Shown here one piece after another: positions 10,570-21,933 of a stretch of 64,000 nt of DNA. The stretch spans positions 19,997,563 to 20,061,562 of the forward strand of contig NC_044924.1 of assembly GCF_003576645.1 (NCBI RefSeq), read 5' to 3'. The position numbers and the translations under genes are program-made. Every line of letters begins with the position of its first letter. Within the stretch, counting starts at the first letter, position 1. The notes under the pieces were generated by a model. It saw only the letters and a list, made by a program, of their open reading frames with translations. It made no database searches and was not told where the DNA came from. Origin of the DNA: Ipomoea triloba. Its lineage: Eukaryota; Streptophyta; Magnoliopsida; Solanales; Convolvulaceae.

Positions 10570-10959
10570 AAAAACATAATAAGTGTGAATTAAGGTTATA
10601 CCCTTCATTTATGTCCGTTTTTTCCGTTAAGTTTTTTTGTACATTATGTTATAAAAGTTGTACTTTACAATATATTAGACAAACATACCCCTACCGTTAT
10701 AACTTCCGTTATCTTTTCCACTATTTTTATCATGCACATGCATCCACTACATATTTTCTTATTTTTCTTCAATAATAATAATGTATACACATTATATATA
10801 TATATATTGTAGTTATATGTTAGTTATTTTCTAAAATATAAATATAAAATTTATAAAAATATTTTACATTATTATTATTATTTACAATAATTTAAATATT
10901 TAAAATCTAAATAAATTTAAAATTTTAATATAAAATATTAATATTTGGCACCTATTTTT
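9500..10959. other. AT-rich spacer with short tandem repeats
   Basis: No gene is visible. About 9785-10010 holds three imperfect copies of an approximately 75-bp unit containing AATAAAGACAA and ATAACTAATGAA. 10510-10567 is a pure (TA)n microsatellite. The rest is long A/T runs. The right part probably belongs to the Helitron ending at 10986. Confidence 0.5.
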
Positions 10960-10986
10960 TGCGCATCGCGCATAAGAAAAAACTAG
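10960..10986 (+). mobile_element. Helitron 3' terminus
   Basis: A hairpin TGCGC-ATC-GCGCA (10960-10972) is followed 10 bases later by CTAG (10983-10986) and a T. This matches the 3' end rule for plant Helitrons (hairpin, then CTRR, inserted before T) and resembles the three clearer ends at 37969, 41007 and 43497. I could not find the matching 5' end upstream. Confidence 0.55.
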
Positions 10987-11002
10987 TATATATATAAGAG
11001 AT

Positions 11003-11255
11003 AAAGTACAAATAAGCCACTGAACTGTTTGGGAAACAGCAATTAAGCCATCGAACTCGAATAACCCCAAATAAGCCACTGAACTCAGAAAAAATAGCAA
11101 TTAAGCCATTGAAACCGGAAAAAAATAGCAATTAACATTTTTAACATGTTAACTCCAGGTTAAAGTACAAATAAGCTACTGAACTATCTGGGAAACAACA
11201 ATTAAGTCATCAAACTCAAATAACTCCCAAATAAGCCACTGAAGGCGAACTGCGA
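11003..11255. repeat. Two-copy direct repeat (about 85 bp units)
   Basis: The unit containing CAAATAAGCCACTGAACT, GGGAAACAGCAATTAAG and AAATAAGCCACTGAA occurs at about 11006-11098 and again, diverged, at 11163-11250. It looks like a subterminal repeat of an old transposon. No coding potential is visible. Confidence 0.45.
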
Positions 11256-11307
11256 AGGTTGGAGTTTATTGCGTATTTTAAAACTTCTTCAAGATAAGTT
11301 TTTATAG

Positions 11308-11349
11308 GTTGAGATGGCTGAGTTGGTCTAAGGTGCTAGATTAAGGTTT

Positions 11350-11380
<31 letters not shown>

Positions 11381-11388
11381 TCTCAACA
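11308..11388 (+). tRNA. tRNA-Leu (anticodon AAG)
   Basis: The acceptor stem GTTGAGA (11308-11314) pairs perfectly with TCTCAAC (11381-11387), with discriminator A at 11388. The anticodon loop TTAAGGT gives anticodon AAG, decoding CUU/CUC. A long variable arm (GGTCCGAAAGGGC) is typical of a class II leucine tRNA. The internal promoter A box (TGGCTGAGTTGG, 11315) and B box (GGTTCAAATCC, 11367-11377) are intact, and a T5 Pol III terminator follows at 11393. The anticodon stem uses several G-U pairs, so a slightly decayed copy cannot be excluded. No CCA is encoded, as expected for a nuclear gene. Confidence 0.88.
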
Positions 11389-11399
11389 TTACTTTTTAA

Positions 11400-11960
11400 A
11401 CTTGGGGATTCTGCCCTACTATCTACCAACTAGTTTGGTAGTACGTCACGATCACATATTATATAACACACTTACTAATTTATTATATAGAATTTTATAA
11501 CACAAAATACAAAAAAATCACAACACATACACATGTTATAGATTTACTTATTTTTTTCAAATCTAATTTAAATACATAATTTGTGTTCGTAAGCACAAAA
11601 TTTCATAACACAAGACACAAAAATTTGTAACATAAGACACAAGTAATAATTTGTTTCAGATACAAAATTCATACTTTTAAAGTACAAAATTTCATAATAC
11701 AAGATACAAAAACTCACAACATAAGACACATATACATCCATCAGGGTCCACAGTGCACTGTGATTAATGTTCCATGGTATAAGAATTGTGTCACTACCCA
11801 CAAGTCTAAAAGACAGACAACCCATCATTGCTTGTTGCATCCCCTCATCCATGCAAGGGTCTTATGCTTATTAGCAAACCAACTTGAACTTATCCAAACC
11901 TTTTTTTTTTTTTGGCTTCCAAACCTCAAATTCGGAATTTCAAAAGTTGAAAATAAAAAA
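11400..11960. other. AT-rich spacer
   Basis: No gene is visible. 11500-11730 contains repeated AACACAAGACACAAA-like words. A weak poly-T run precedes the Helitron 5' end at 11961. Confidence 0.4.
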
Positions 11961-12508
11961 TCTATACTATATATAAAAACAAAATCCTTACTTTAAGCTT
12001 CCTGCCCAAAACAGTCCTGCAATATTTAGGATGCAATTATTTCCTATTTTCCTATTCGTTGTACAATTCTACATTACAATTCCTATTGTATCACAATTAT
12101 ACATTACAATTACTATCATAGTACAAATCTATCGTAATAAGATACAACCTTATATAAATCCCTAATCCTATACTGTGAACTTTAAAAGAGAAACGCAGAA
12201 CGGAGTACAATTATTCCAGACCTCTCTACTTTCAAATCTGCAAATTCTGTTGCTGCGGTTGTTTTCTTTCGAACCTACAAATCGAAAACAATTTTCTTCT
12301 TTCACTAATGGAGCCCTGCTTTTGTCTCTGCTTCCGACCTATCCCCCAAGACGAAGAAAATTTGTATAAGATTTGATTGATTCGTTGTTATTTGTTTTGT
12401 CCCACGAATATCAACGTTCCGCTGTCAACCAACAGACATTGGAGTTAGTGCAATGGAAAGGACATGTGTTATACCAAACATATGTTGGTACGGGATCATT
12501 CGAAAACA
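11961..12508 (+). mobile_element. Helitron X, copy A, left part
   Basis: It begins at the dinucleotide TC of TCTATACTATATATAAAAA, preceded by A, as Helitron 5' ends require. It is closely similar to 41474-42018 (copy B). At 12508 the match breaks exactly between A and T, where another Helitron 5' end begins, and the remainder of copy A resumes at 41008. It carries a decayed first exon of an RPA-like gene near 12300-12450 (PQDEENLY... block). It is non-autonomous: no Rep or helicase is visible. Confidence 0.75.
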
Positions 12509-12714
12509 TCTATACTATATATAAAAGTATTATCCTCCTCCCAAACTTTCCCGGCCAAACTTAAGGGCATTTTAGTCAAAATATTGATTTTATTAATTAA
12601 TTAATTTATTGATTATTTATTAATTTTTTAATTGATTATAAGGTAAAAATTGGACAATTATTTTGGGTAAATTATTGATTATATTAGTTAACCATATATG
12701 TTTTCTTATTTTTC

Positions 12715-12760
<46 letters not shown>

Positions 12761-13617
12761 GAGAAGAGAGGGACGAAGAAAGAAAAGAAAAGGAAGAAAG
12801 AAGAATGGAAGAAGAAAGAAAAGAAAAGGAAAAGAAAAAAAAAAGAAAAGGAAATGGGTGTTGATAAAGATGATGGTGATGTTTTGCTTTATTATTATTA
12901 TTTTTTATTATTTTATTATTATTGTTATCCCGCAATAAGAAAATTTTCATAGAGAGCCTTTGGGATGGAAGGCGACAAGGAAGAAAAACAGGAAGAACAA
13001 GAGATAAATGCTATGGTGGAAGTTATGTACGGCACACGGCCCAAAATTAAAGCATTCCATATCTCCTTAACTAAGTATTCGAATTCTGTAAACCTATTAA
13101 ATTTGTGAAATTCACTTCTACCGTGATTCACTGCCTCTTCAAGCTTCCCAACCTATGCAAGGAAATCAACCACTTTAGATTATTGTAGCGGCTCAACCGT
13201 AACTGAGTTCTATTCTTAAAAAAAAAAAGGAAACAAAGAAAACTATTAAAAATTAATTAATTAATTAATTAATTATTCTTTTAGAAAAAAAAAAAAAAAA
13301 ACATAAACGGTTTCCCCTACACCATTTTTACTTCAACACAATTTGCTTTTGGGTCCATTCCCATGAAGTGTTTTATTGGGATCTAAAGAAAAAAACAGGG
13401 TCATTCGGGGTAATCAAGTTTTTTTTGCTTACCTATTCTTATAAGAGTATAATAATAATAATAATAATACTTCGTAATAATAATCTAAAACTTTGAATAT
13501 AATTTCTCTAATATTAATAATAATATAATAATAATATTTCAAAACTCTTAATATAACTTCCTACTTAAATTTTCCTATTAAATCCATTCATAACGGTAAT
13601 TACAAATATAGAATCTA
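12509..13617 (+). mobile_element. Helitron H2, 5' end and body
   Basis: The 5' terminus TCTATACTATATATAAAAG follows A12508. The first 75 bp match the termini at 13618 and 37970 (shared words CCTCC, CCCAAA, GGGCATTTTAGT). The body contains a TTA/ATT microsatellite (12713-12760), a GA-rich tract (12760-12860) and poly-A tracts near 13220 and 13285. Comparison with the uninterrupted copy at 42018/42019 shows that this insertion's right edge is 41007. No coding sequence is supported. Confidence 0.65.
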
Positions 13618-14782
13618 TCTATGCTATATATAAAAATAATATCATCCTCCAAAATTTTTCCGCCCAAACGTAGGGGCATTTTAGTAATATGGTAATTATT
13701 ATGATAAAATAATATTAATTATAATTGATTATAATTCATTATTAGTAATTACGGTCATTATTATGATAGAAATGTTTCAGAATAATATTTTACATTATAA
13801 TTTTAAAATGGAATGGAAATTAGGTAAATTGGAAAAGGAAATGTATATTAATAATTGATTGAAAATTAAAAATAGAAAAGAGAACGGAAATTATGTCAAT
13901 TGGAAAAGGAAATGAATATTAATAATTGACTAAAAATTAAAAAAATATCCATAATTAATTAAAATGGAAAAGGAAATGGTCAAATCATTGCATTTTAAAT
14001 TTTCAAAATAATATTAAACAGTAGAATAAATCAAATCACAATTAAATCATAAATCTTTCACAATTTTAAACAATGGAATAGAAATTAAAAATGAAACGGA
14101 AATAGTCCAATAATAATATTCTACATTATCAATAGTAAAAGTAAATTAAAAATGGAAAGGAAATATTTCAATAATAATAGTCTACATCATCAATAGTAAA
14201 GGTAAATTAAAAATGGAATGAAAATATCAGTGCATCTATTATTCTAATGACTAATTAACTGAAAATAAAAAAAGAATAATCGACTGAAAATGAATCTGAT
14301 ATTACTAATTGACTGAATATATAAAAGTAAATGAATATTAATAATTGACTACAAATAAAACAAAAATATACATAATTGACTAAAATGAAAATGGAAATGG
14401 TCAGATCATTGCATTTTAATTAAAAAAGGAATTGAAATATTTCAATAACAATATTCTACATCATCAATAGTGAAGGCATGTTTTAAACAATATTAAAGGT
14501 AAATTAAAAATGGAACGGAAATTAAAAACGAAACGGAAATATTTCAATAATAATATTCTACATCATCAATTAAAAATGAAATGGAAATTAGGTAAAAATA
14601 TCACTGCATCTCATATTTTAATTGACTGAAAATTAAAAAAAAAAAGAATAATTGGTTGAAAATGAATATGATATTACTAATTGGCGGAATATATAAAAGG
14701 ATCACTAATTGACTGATATTCTACCATTATATATTTTTTATTGTTCTCTGTAATTTCTCATCTTTCTCTTTATTGCTTAGAA

Positions 14783-14932
14783 ATGGAGTCAAATTACGTC
14801 CCTCGGGATAAGGAAAAGCTCTATAAGGCTCCGGTTGATGTGTTGTTATTTGGCCAAGGTATATCAACGTGTTGCCATCAACAAACAAACACTGGCATGC
14901 TTATTATTCCATGACTCCAAGGTACATATTGC
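14783..14932 (+). pseudogene. RPA-like first exon, left duplicate
   Basis: This encodes MESNYVPRDKEKLYKAPVDV and continues as in the copy at 36174 (about 95% identical by eye). It starts just after a TTATTGCTTAG acceptor-like sequence and ends in TGA. It is cut off from the later exons by the CACTA insertion directly downstream. Confidence 0.5.
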
Positions 14933-14961
14933 ATTTATACACTACTACAGAAATCACATAC

Positions 14962-15325
14962 AACGTCGGCTAATTAACGTCGGCTAAGTAATTAGCCGAC
15001 GTTATATGTTATTTAAATAATTAAAAATTAAAAAAAAAAACCTTTAACGTCGGTTATCATGACATAACCGACGTTTAAAGTCTCAACCTAATACTACTAC
15101 GCGATACGACGTCGGCTCGGTGGTTAGCCGACGTCGTATCACCGGCGACGGGTGCTACGACGACGGCTACATCTTTAGCCGTCGTCGTATCACCAAACGG
15201 ACTCCGACGTTGCGCAATACGACGTCGGCTAGGAAGTTAGCCGACGTCGTATTGCGACGTGTTTTATACGATTGACCTACAACGTCGGTTATTTGATATA
15301 ACTGACGTTGTAGGGTTAATAAATC
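14962..15325. repeat. CACTA left subterminal palindromes
   Basis: Five or more inverted-repeat units have arms such as ACGTCGGCTAA / TTAGCCGACGT (14979-15003), AACGTCGGTTAT (15047-15078), TACGACGTCGGCT (15105-15140), ACGACGGCTA (15154-15190) and TACGACGTCGGCTA (15220-15252). The last unit, CTACAACGTCGGTTA (15279-15315), has the same arms as the right-end array. These are expected binding sites for the element's DNA-binding transposase component. Confidence 0.8.
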
Positions 15326-15399
15326 CAAGCCGTTGCCCCCAAATTAACAAAGCCGAAAGTTCAATCCCTAATAAACTAAAACCAAAATTCGAACATTAT

Positions 15400-15683
15400 A
15401 TTCGAACGTCCTACAGCCATCGCCCCCCATCAATCGTCGCCTCCCGAACTACCCGTCGCCGATCGCCATCGCCCACCCATCCCCGCAAAGCGCCTCCGCC
15501 GCTGCAAGCCGCCGGAGTCGCGAAGCAGTCCCACCGAACCGCAGCCGCGAAGCACTCCCGCCGAAGCAGTCGCGAAGCACAGTTGCAGCCGCACCGCCGC
15601 GGGAGATCAGTCGTCGCTCAAAGGCGCACCGCAGCAGCCGAACCGCTGCACCGCCGGAGCTCCGCCGCCAATCAGCCTTCACG
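15400..15683 (+). promoter_or_regulatory. GC-rich leader (probable 5' UTR exon) of the CACTA genes
   Basis: This is an abrupt GC- and CpG-rich island in AT-rich surroundings, ending at a good splice donor (CACG then GTAAGG at 15684). It is most simply the transcribed leader of the transposase gene, with a leader intron. The Arg/Pro-rich open frame across it has no recognisable protein features. Confidence 0.4.
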
Positions 15684-16440
15684 GTAAGGTTTTTTTTTTT
15701 TGAATTATTTTATTTAAAAATATCATTTACGATCTCACACTTTATTCATTAGCAATATATTTTTAGTTTATTGTTTGGCCTCTAAAATAATTATAAGTGA
15801 TGGTAGATGCCTCCAACATTAATGTTTATGGATTTTTTTAATGATATTTGCTTGTTAGCTAAATTGTTCACTAGCAAAAAAAATAAAAAAGGAATAAGAA
15901 AAAAGCTAAGGTTCACTAGCATTACATTTTTGTTCATCTCTCTAGAAAAGTAGTTATCCCCACACCTTCGTTGGCAATCAACTAAGGTATGCCTACATCA
16001 TTATCCATTATATATTAATGAATGACTACATCATTATCCATTATCCACAACTTCTTTAATTTAGGATTTGTTAGGGTTTATTTTTTAATTGCACTTTTGA
16101 TTTTTAATTAAATTAAATAAGAATAGTTAAATTATTCATTAATATATTTCTTATTTGTGTTGGGTTTCAAGGAAAAAAAGTTAAATTAATCTTCAATCAC
16201 AATGGACCAATATCATTAAGGAGTATTATATGTCTTAAATTTTACACATTATAAAATTATTAAATCATTAAAGTATTTAGTTTCTCCTTTAATTTCCTAG
16301 AACATTACTTTATACTACATTACAAATAGTTTTAGTTATGATCAAATCACCCTTTCCATTGTAGGTGATTAGTTTGATTCGAGGTTTAGCCTATCGACGT
16401 GGACAAAGCTTTGGTGAGGTAAGATCTTTATTTATTTATT

Positions 16441-16745
16441 TTTCTACGAACTTTCGGCTTTCTTGTATGCATCCGGTGATTAGCCACACCGTGGTCTGTG
16501 CTTATTTATGTTTTCGACTTTCTCGTATGCATCCGGTGATTAGCCACACTGTGGTCTGTGCTTATTTATGTTTTCGGCTTTCTCGTATGCATCCGGTGAT
16601 TAGCCACACCGTGGTCTGTGCTTATTTATGTTTTCGGCTTTCTCTTATGCAACTGATGATTAGCCATACCGTGGTCTGTGCTTTTTTAAGTTTTTGGCTT
16701 TCTATTATGCATCCGGTGATTAGCCACACCGTGGTCTGTGCTGAA
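16441..16745. repeat. 60-bp minisatellite, five copies
   Basis: The unit contains TTTCGGCTTTCTCGTATGC and GTGATTAGCCACACCGTG and repeats every 60 bp exactly (five copies, with point differences in copies 1, 2, 4 and 5). It lies about 100 bp upstream of the TNP2 start. The period is a multiple of three, so an open frame persists through it by chance. Confidence 0.8.
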
Positions 16746-16835
16746 GTAAGTTTTAGTTATTATATTTGTTGAATCAATGATTGAATGTTAACACTAGATT
16801 AATTAGAGTTAATAATGATTTTAGATTGACTTGTC

Positions 16836-19800
16836 ATGGATAAAAGTTGGATGCATGCTTCTCGGATTAGTAGGGAATATGATGACAGAGTTAAAGAATT
16901 TTTGGACTTTGCAAAACGCCGTCTTCCGAATAATAATGGGAGGTTTTTTTGTCCTTGTAAGAAGTGTTGCAATTTAACAAAATTAAGTGCAAATGACATA
17001 TATGATCATCTAATTTGTGATGGAATTAATCTAAGTTATACAAAATGGATATGGCATGGTGAAGGGGGGGAAAGAACTAGTACATCTAACACTTTTGTTG
17101 AGAACGAAGCAAATAAAGATGATGAGTCTGAAGATCGGTTAGATGAAATGTTTCGCGATGTTGGAGAAGAGTTCACCGATCGATCAAATGAGTTAGATGA
17201 ATTATTAAGTGATTCAAAACAACCTTTATGGCCAAGGTGTAGTAAATATACTCGGTTATCTGCTGTTCTGAAATTATTCAATTTAAAAGTTGGAAATGGA
17301 TGGAGCGACAAGAGTTTTACAGCTTTACTTGGGTTATTAAAAGATATGCTTCCAGAAGATAATGAACTTCCAAAGAATACATATGATGCCAAGAAAATTA
17401 TGTGTCCCATGGGTATGGAGTATGAAAAGATACATGCTTGTCCTAACGATTGCATATTGTTTAGGAATGATTACAAAGAATTGCATGCATGTCCAATCTG
17501 TGGGGCATCTCGGTACAAACCAAGAGAGCATGTTGTTGGTACGGCAAGTTTAAAAGGGCCACCAGCTAAAGTTTTGTGGTATATCCCAATTGTTCTAAGA
17601 TTTAAGCGTTTGTTTTCAAATCCAAGTGACGCGAAAAACTTAACATGGCATGTAGATAAAAGAATATCTGATGGAAAGCTTCGTCACCCTGCGGATTCTC
17701 CTCAATAGAAAACTTTTGATAATGCTTTTCTTGAATTTGGCCATGAGTCTAGAAATCTTAGACTTGGACTTTGTACTGAAGGAATAAACCCTCACGGAAA
17801 CCTAAGTAGTAAGCATAGCTCGTGGCCAGTAATGTTGGTGATTTATAATCTACCTCCTTGGTTGTGTATGAAATGCAAATATATATTATTGTGTTTGATG
17901 ATATCTGGTCCAAAACAACCAGGTAATGATATAGATGCCTTTTTGGCACCTTTGGTTGAAGATTTGAAAAAATTGTGGGATGAAGGTGTGATAGTGTTTG
18001 ATGCATAACGGAAAGAGAATTTTAAGTTGCAAGCTATGCTTTTCTGCACAATCAATGACTTTCCAGCTTATGGAAACCTGTCTGGGTATAGTGTCAAAGG
18101 ACATAAGGCATGCCCTATTTGTGAAGAGAATACATGCTATTATCAACTTGTTCATGGTAGAAAGACAGTTTACATGGGTCACCGGAGGTTTCTTGATAGA
18201 TTTCACCCTTATAGGAGATTAAAAAAGGCTTTCAATGGGCAACAAGACTATACAAATGCTCCACAACCACTGACTGGGATTGAAGTTTATGAACGTGTGC
18301 AAGGTATAAATGTTACTTTTGGTAAGACTCAAAAGCTAATATCTCAAAGAGGTAAGAGGTCAAAAACTAATGTTGAGATACGTTCAAATGAAAAGAGTCC
18401 ATGGAAAAAAAAATCTATATTCTTTGATCTTCCATATTGGAAGACATTAGATGTGAGGCATAGTATTGATGTGATGCATGTGGAGAAAAATGTATGTGAT
18501 AGTATTGTTGGAACTCTTTTAGACATAAAGGGTAAGACTAAAGATGGACTCAATGCTAGATTGGACTTAATTGAAATGAACATACGAGCTACATTAGCTC
18601 CACGCCAAGGGGATAAGAAGGCATATTTGCCTCCAGCTGCTCATACTTTATCAAGAAAGGAGAAAACAAGTTTTTGTGAGTGTTTACGTGGAATGAAGGT
18701 ACCACAATGGTATTCATCAAATATCAGAACACTTGTGAATATGCAAGATTTAAAATTGGTGGGATTGAAATCTCATGATTGTCATGCCTTAATGCAACAA
18801 CTATTGCCAGTGGCTGTTAGAGGTATATTGCCTAAAAAGTTGAGATATACTATTATACGGCTTTGTTTCTTTTTCAATGCTATCTGTGGAAAAGTTATTG
18901 ATCTAAACAAATTAGATGAATTGGAAAATGGTATTACTGTTACATTGTGTCAGCTAGAGATGTACTTTCCACCTTCATTTTTTGATATCATGGTTCATTT
19001 GGTTGTACATTTGGTGAGAGAGATAAGACAGTGCGGCCCTACCTATTTGAGGTGGATGTACCCATTTGAACGATACATGAAAGTGTTAAAAGGTTATGTG
19101 AGGAACCGATATAGACCAGAAGCCTCTATTGTTGAAAGCTATATTGCTGAGGAGGTTACTGAATTTTGTACTGAATACTTGGCGGGGGTAGAAGCTATTG
19201 GTGTTTCTAAGTATCGACATGAAGGAATAATTGCTGGGAAAGATACTCGAGGAACCAATGTGCAAGATATGCCTCGTAAAGATGTTGAGCAAGCGCATTT
19301 GTACATCTTGCACAATACAAGTGAAGTTGAGCCATATTTAGATGAACATAAGGCCTTGATTAAAGAGCAAAATCCAAGAAGGACAGACATGTGGATTGTA
19401 AGCGAACATAATCGTAATTTTATTAGTTGGTTCAAAAGTAAAGTTCTTAAAGATAAAAATGTTTCTGAAACTGTACGATGGTTAGCTCATGGGCCTGGTA
19501 TGCAAGTCATATGTTATACTGGATATGATATTAATGGGTTTTCTTTTTATACAAAAGAGCAAGATGATATGAGCACTATGCAAAACAGTGGAGTTTCTTT
19601 AGTTGCAAATTCAATGCATTTCAGTAGTTCGAAAGATAAAAATCCTGTGATTGTAGAGTTGTCATATTATGGTGTGATTGAAGAGATATGGGAGGTTGAT
19701 TATGTTCATTTAGGGTGCCGATGTTCCGATGTAAATGGGTAGATAGTAAACACGGTGTGAAAGCTGATGAGTTAGGATTTACACTTGTAGATCTGAACAG

Positions 19801-20062
19801 AGAAGGTCACAAAAATGAGCAATTCATTTTGGCATCCCAAGCAAAACAAGTATTTTATGTTACTGATCCTTGTGATAAAAAATGGTCAATTGTCCTTCAT
19901 GGAAAGAAACAAATTACTGGTGATTTGAATGAAGATGTTAGTTTTGATATTGAGGAAATCCCACCATTTTCTTTAAGTTTATTGTCAGTCATTGTGGATA
20001 ATGAGATAGATGAAGTGCATGCATCACGGGATGATCATCATGAAGGGATATGGGAGCATTGA
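16836..20062 (+). pseudogene. CACTA transposase TNP2, with two stops and a frameshift
   Basis: This is the catalytic transposase of the CACTA element, about 1,075 codons. It begins MDKSWM with the transposase-associated domain including the CPC-x2-C zinc motif (FFCPCKKCC, near 16950). A second Cys-rich segment lies at 17400-17520 (HACPICGASRY). The Transposase_21 core spans about 17560-18530, including KGHKACPICEE and the DVRHSIDVMHVEKNVCD block (18450-18500). DUF4218 follows (LPVAVRGILPKKLR to MYPFERYMKVLKGYVRN, 18800-19110) and then DUF4216 (19650-19870). A TAG at 17706 and a TAA at 18006 interrupt the frame within conserved stretches. A one-base loss near 19710 shifts the last part into the frame ending at 20062. 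It is otherwise well conserved, so inactivation is probably recent. Confidence 0.9.
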
Positions 20063-20175
20063 TATTACTTGTAATGCTTTTAACTTGTTCTTGTGTTTAC
20101 ACTATCTAAATATTTATATTTATGCATACTATTCTGTGTTGTCATTTACTAATAATTTCTTTGCCAAACAGACAT
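20063..20175. promoter_or_regulatory. Spacer/intron between the two CACTA genes
   Basis: Only about 110 bp separate the TNP2 stop from the next start. An acceptor-like TTTGCCAAACAG ends at 20171, so the second gene may be reached by splicing from a shared transcript, as in En/Spm. Confidence 0.35.
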
Positions 20176-21933
20176 ATGGATTCATCAGATGATCCCACTA
20201 ATGATAGTACCACCCAAGATAATAATACCGCTGCTAAGAAAAAGAGGGGTGCCACTCGACTGAATAAATCCGCTGCTAAGAAAAAGAGGGGTGCCACTCG
20301 ACTGAATAAATTAATTTTACAGCGTGCTAGGGGTGCCACTCGACTGAATAAATTAATTTTACAGCGTGCTACTGTCGCCACTCGACTGAATAAATTAATT
20401 TTACAGCGTGCTACTGTCGAAAATAAGAAGGTAGTTGAATTTGAAGGACTGGAGCCAGTTGGAAAAAACAGGCTTGAATTCAAAAGTTATGTTGCATTGT
20501 TAGGACGAAGCAAAATTCCTATCACAATAGGTTCATGGCCTGAAGTCCCAAAAGAGATTCAAGACAACATTTGGGATGATATCTTGGTATGTAACTTATT
20601 TTTATATTTAGATATTTACAAAAAAACATTAATATAATTACATTTATACTAATCAATAATCTTGTCTTGTAGAGTGTTTATGATATTCCCAAGACAGATA
20701 GTGTGAGGAAGGTTATGTTGTCATATGCGGGTGATCGGTGGAAAGACTTTAAATCAAGATTAAATAGAGACTATATATTCAACAATGACTCAAACAAGAA
20801 CCCTTGTGATTCATACTCATTCATTGACCCAGCCACATGGGAACAATATGTTGTTCTTCGTCAAACTCCACAATTTCAGGTATATATATATCATTATTAT
20901 TATCTCAAATATATTAAATAAAACATCAAGAGATACAAGCTAAGAATATCCATCCACATAATTTAGCTCAAGGAGGCTATAAGAGATTAGAGAAGATTAT
21001 GATGGATGAGAAGATGAAAGAACAAGAAGAAACTGCAAAATCAGATCCATCGTATACAATTTCTCCTCCGTCTCCACCACCTAGACATGAAAAGTGGAAA
21101 AGGGCAAGAATGGATAAATCAGGAAATATTCGCCACGAAGCGACTAGATTGGTCCTGGAAAAAATTGTAAGTAAATATGTTATAATTTTTTACATTAATA
21201 ATTATATATGTTGAATAAATTGAACTATAATAGTAATCCTTATTCAATATTGTTAATATATGTTAGGATTCTCTCACTTTGCAAGCTTCTCAAGGAGAAT
21301 TTGTTGAGACGGGTAGACAAGATATATTGTCTAGTGCCATAGGTACTGATGAGTATTGTGGTCGTGTTAGAGCTATGGGAAGAGGGCATGGCTTAAAAAG
21401 CTACTTTGGCTATGCAAAACGCTGTCAAAGTGAGACGCCTACGCTAGAAGTTAAACAAATTATTAAAGTTGCAGTTACTGAGGCATTAGACAGTCAAAAA
21501 ATGGAAATGCAAGAGGAGTTTTCTAAACAACTTCAAGCAAGCATGGATGAGATGAGGAAGCAATTTGGTTTGATGCAGACTCCCATTTGTCAACCTGCAC
21601 AATCAAGGCGGGAGGATGACATATATGTCGACCCACAATCTCATCACAGTGACAAAGCTAGTTTTCCAGACCCTTTTGCTGATTTACCGGCTGTAAGTAA
21701 TCATTTATAGTTAATCTTATTATTATATGTTAAAACACAGTTTTGCTGATTTTTAAATATGAAATCATGTAGGTAGGAGCACGATGCCAGTTGTATTTGG
21801 AAGATCCCGTTAGACGTGCTGATGCTGTGGTTTTAGTGGGAGTGAATATGAAGGTGGAAGGTGGTAAAACGAAGAGTCAAGACTCCCCGAGTGTCGTGTC
21901 TCTCAAGGATGGCGAATGGGAACTAAATTAGTG
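20176..21933 (+). pseudogene. CACTA second gene, 5' part: plant transposase (Transposase_24/PTTA type)
   Basis: Recognisable exons are 20176-20586 (basic N-terminus, then SWPEVPKEIQDNIW), 20673-20879 (VMLSYAGDRWKDFKSRL... FIDPATWEQYV), about 20940-21166 (HNLAQGGYKRLEKIM...HEATRLVLEKI), 21267-21692 (GRVRAMGRGHGLKSYFG, then a coiled coil) and 21773 onward (VGARCQLYLEDP). Splice sites are GT-AG and phases mostly agree; the third exon's start is unclear. This is the DNA-binding partner type seen beside TNP2 in plant CACTA elements. The exon from 21773 is broken by an LTR at 21934. The N-terminal 42-bp repeats are dealt with separately. Confidence 0.75.
20239..20425. repeat. 42-bp stuttered tandem repeat in exon 1 of the second CACTA gene
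   Basis: Four-plus units of exactly 42 bp encode 14-residue units (core GATRLNK). Each unit's left half resembles the previous one and its right half the next, as if a window had been slid along one original sequence. The same 42-bp behaviour occurs at 26586-26830 and 34441-34700. Confidence 0.7.

Noticed and set aside
12663..12950. Open frames rich in Ile, Tyr, Asn or Lys/Arg on both strands
   Set aside because: Produced by the TTA/ATT microsatellite and the adjoining GA-rich tract in a Helitron body.
15259..15687. Arg/Pro/Ala-rich open frame in the CACTA leader
   Set aside because: No domain, overlaps subterminal repeats, and a strong splice donor ends the GC-rich block. More likely untranslated leader.
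16365..16772. Protein with five 20-residue repeats (core RLSRMHPVISHTVVCAYLCF)
   Set aside because: The open frame is a by-product of a 60-bp minisatellite whose period is a multiple of three. No start context or homology.
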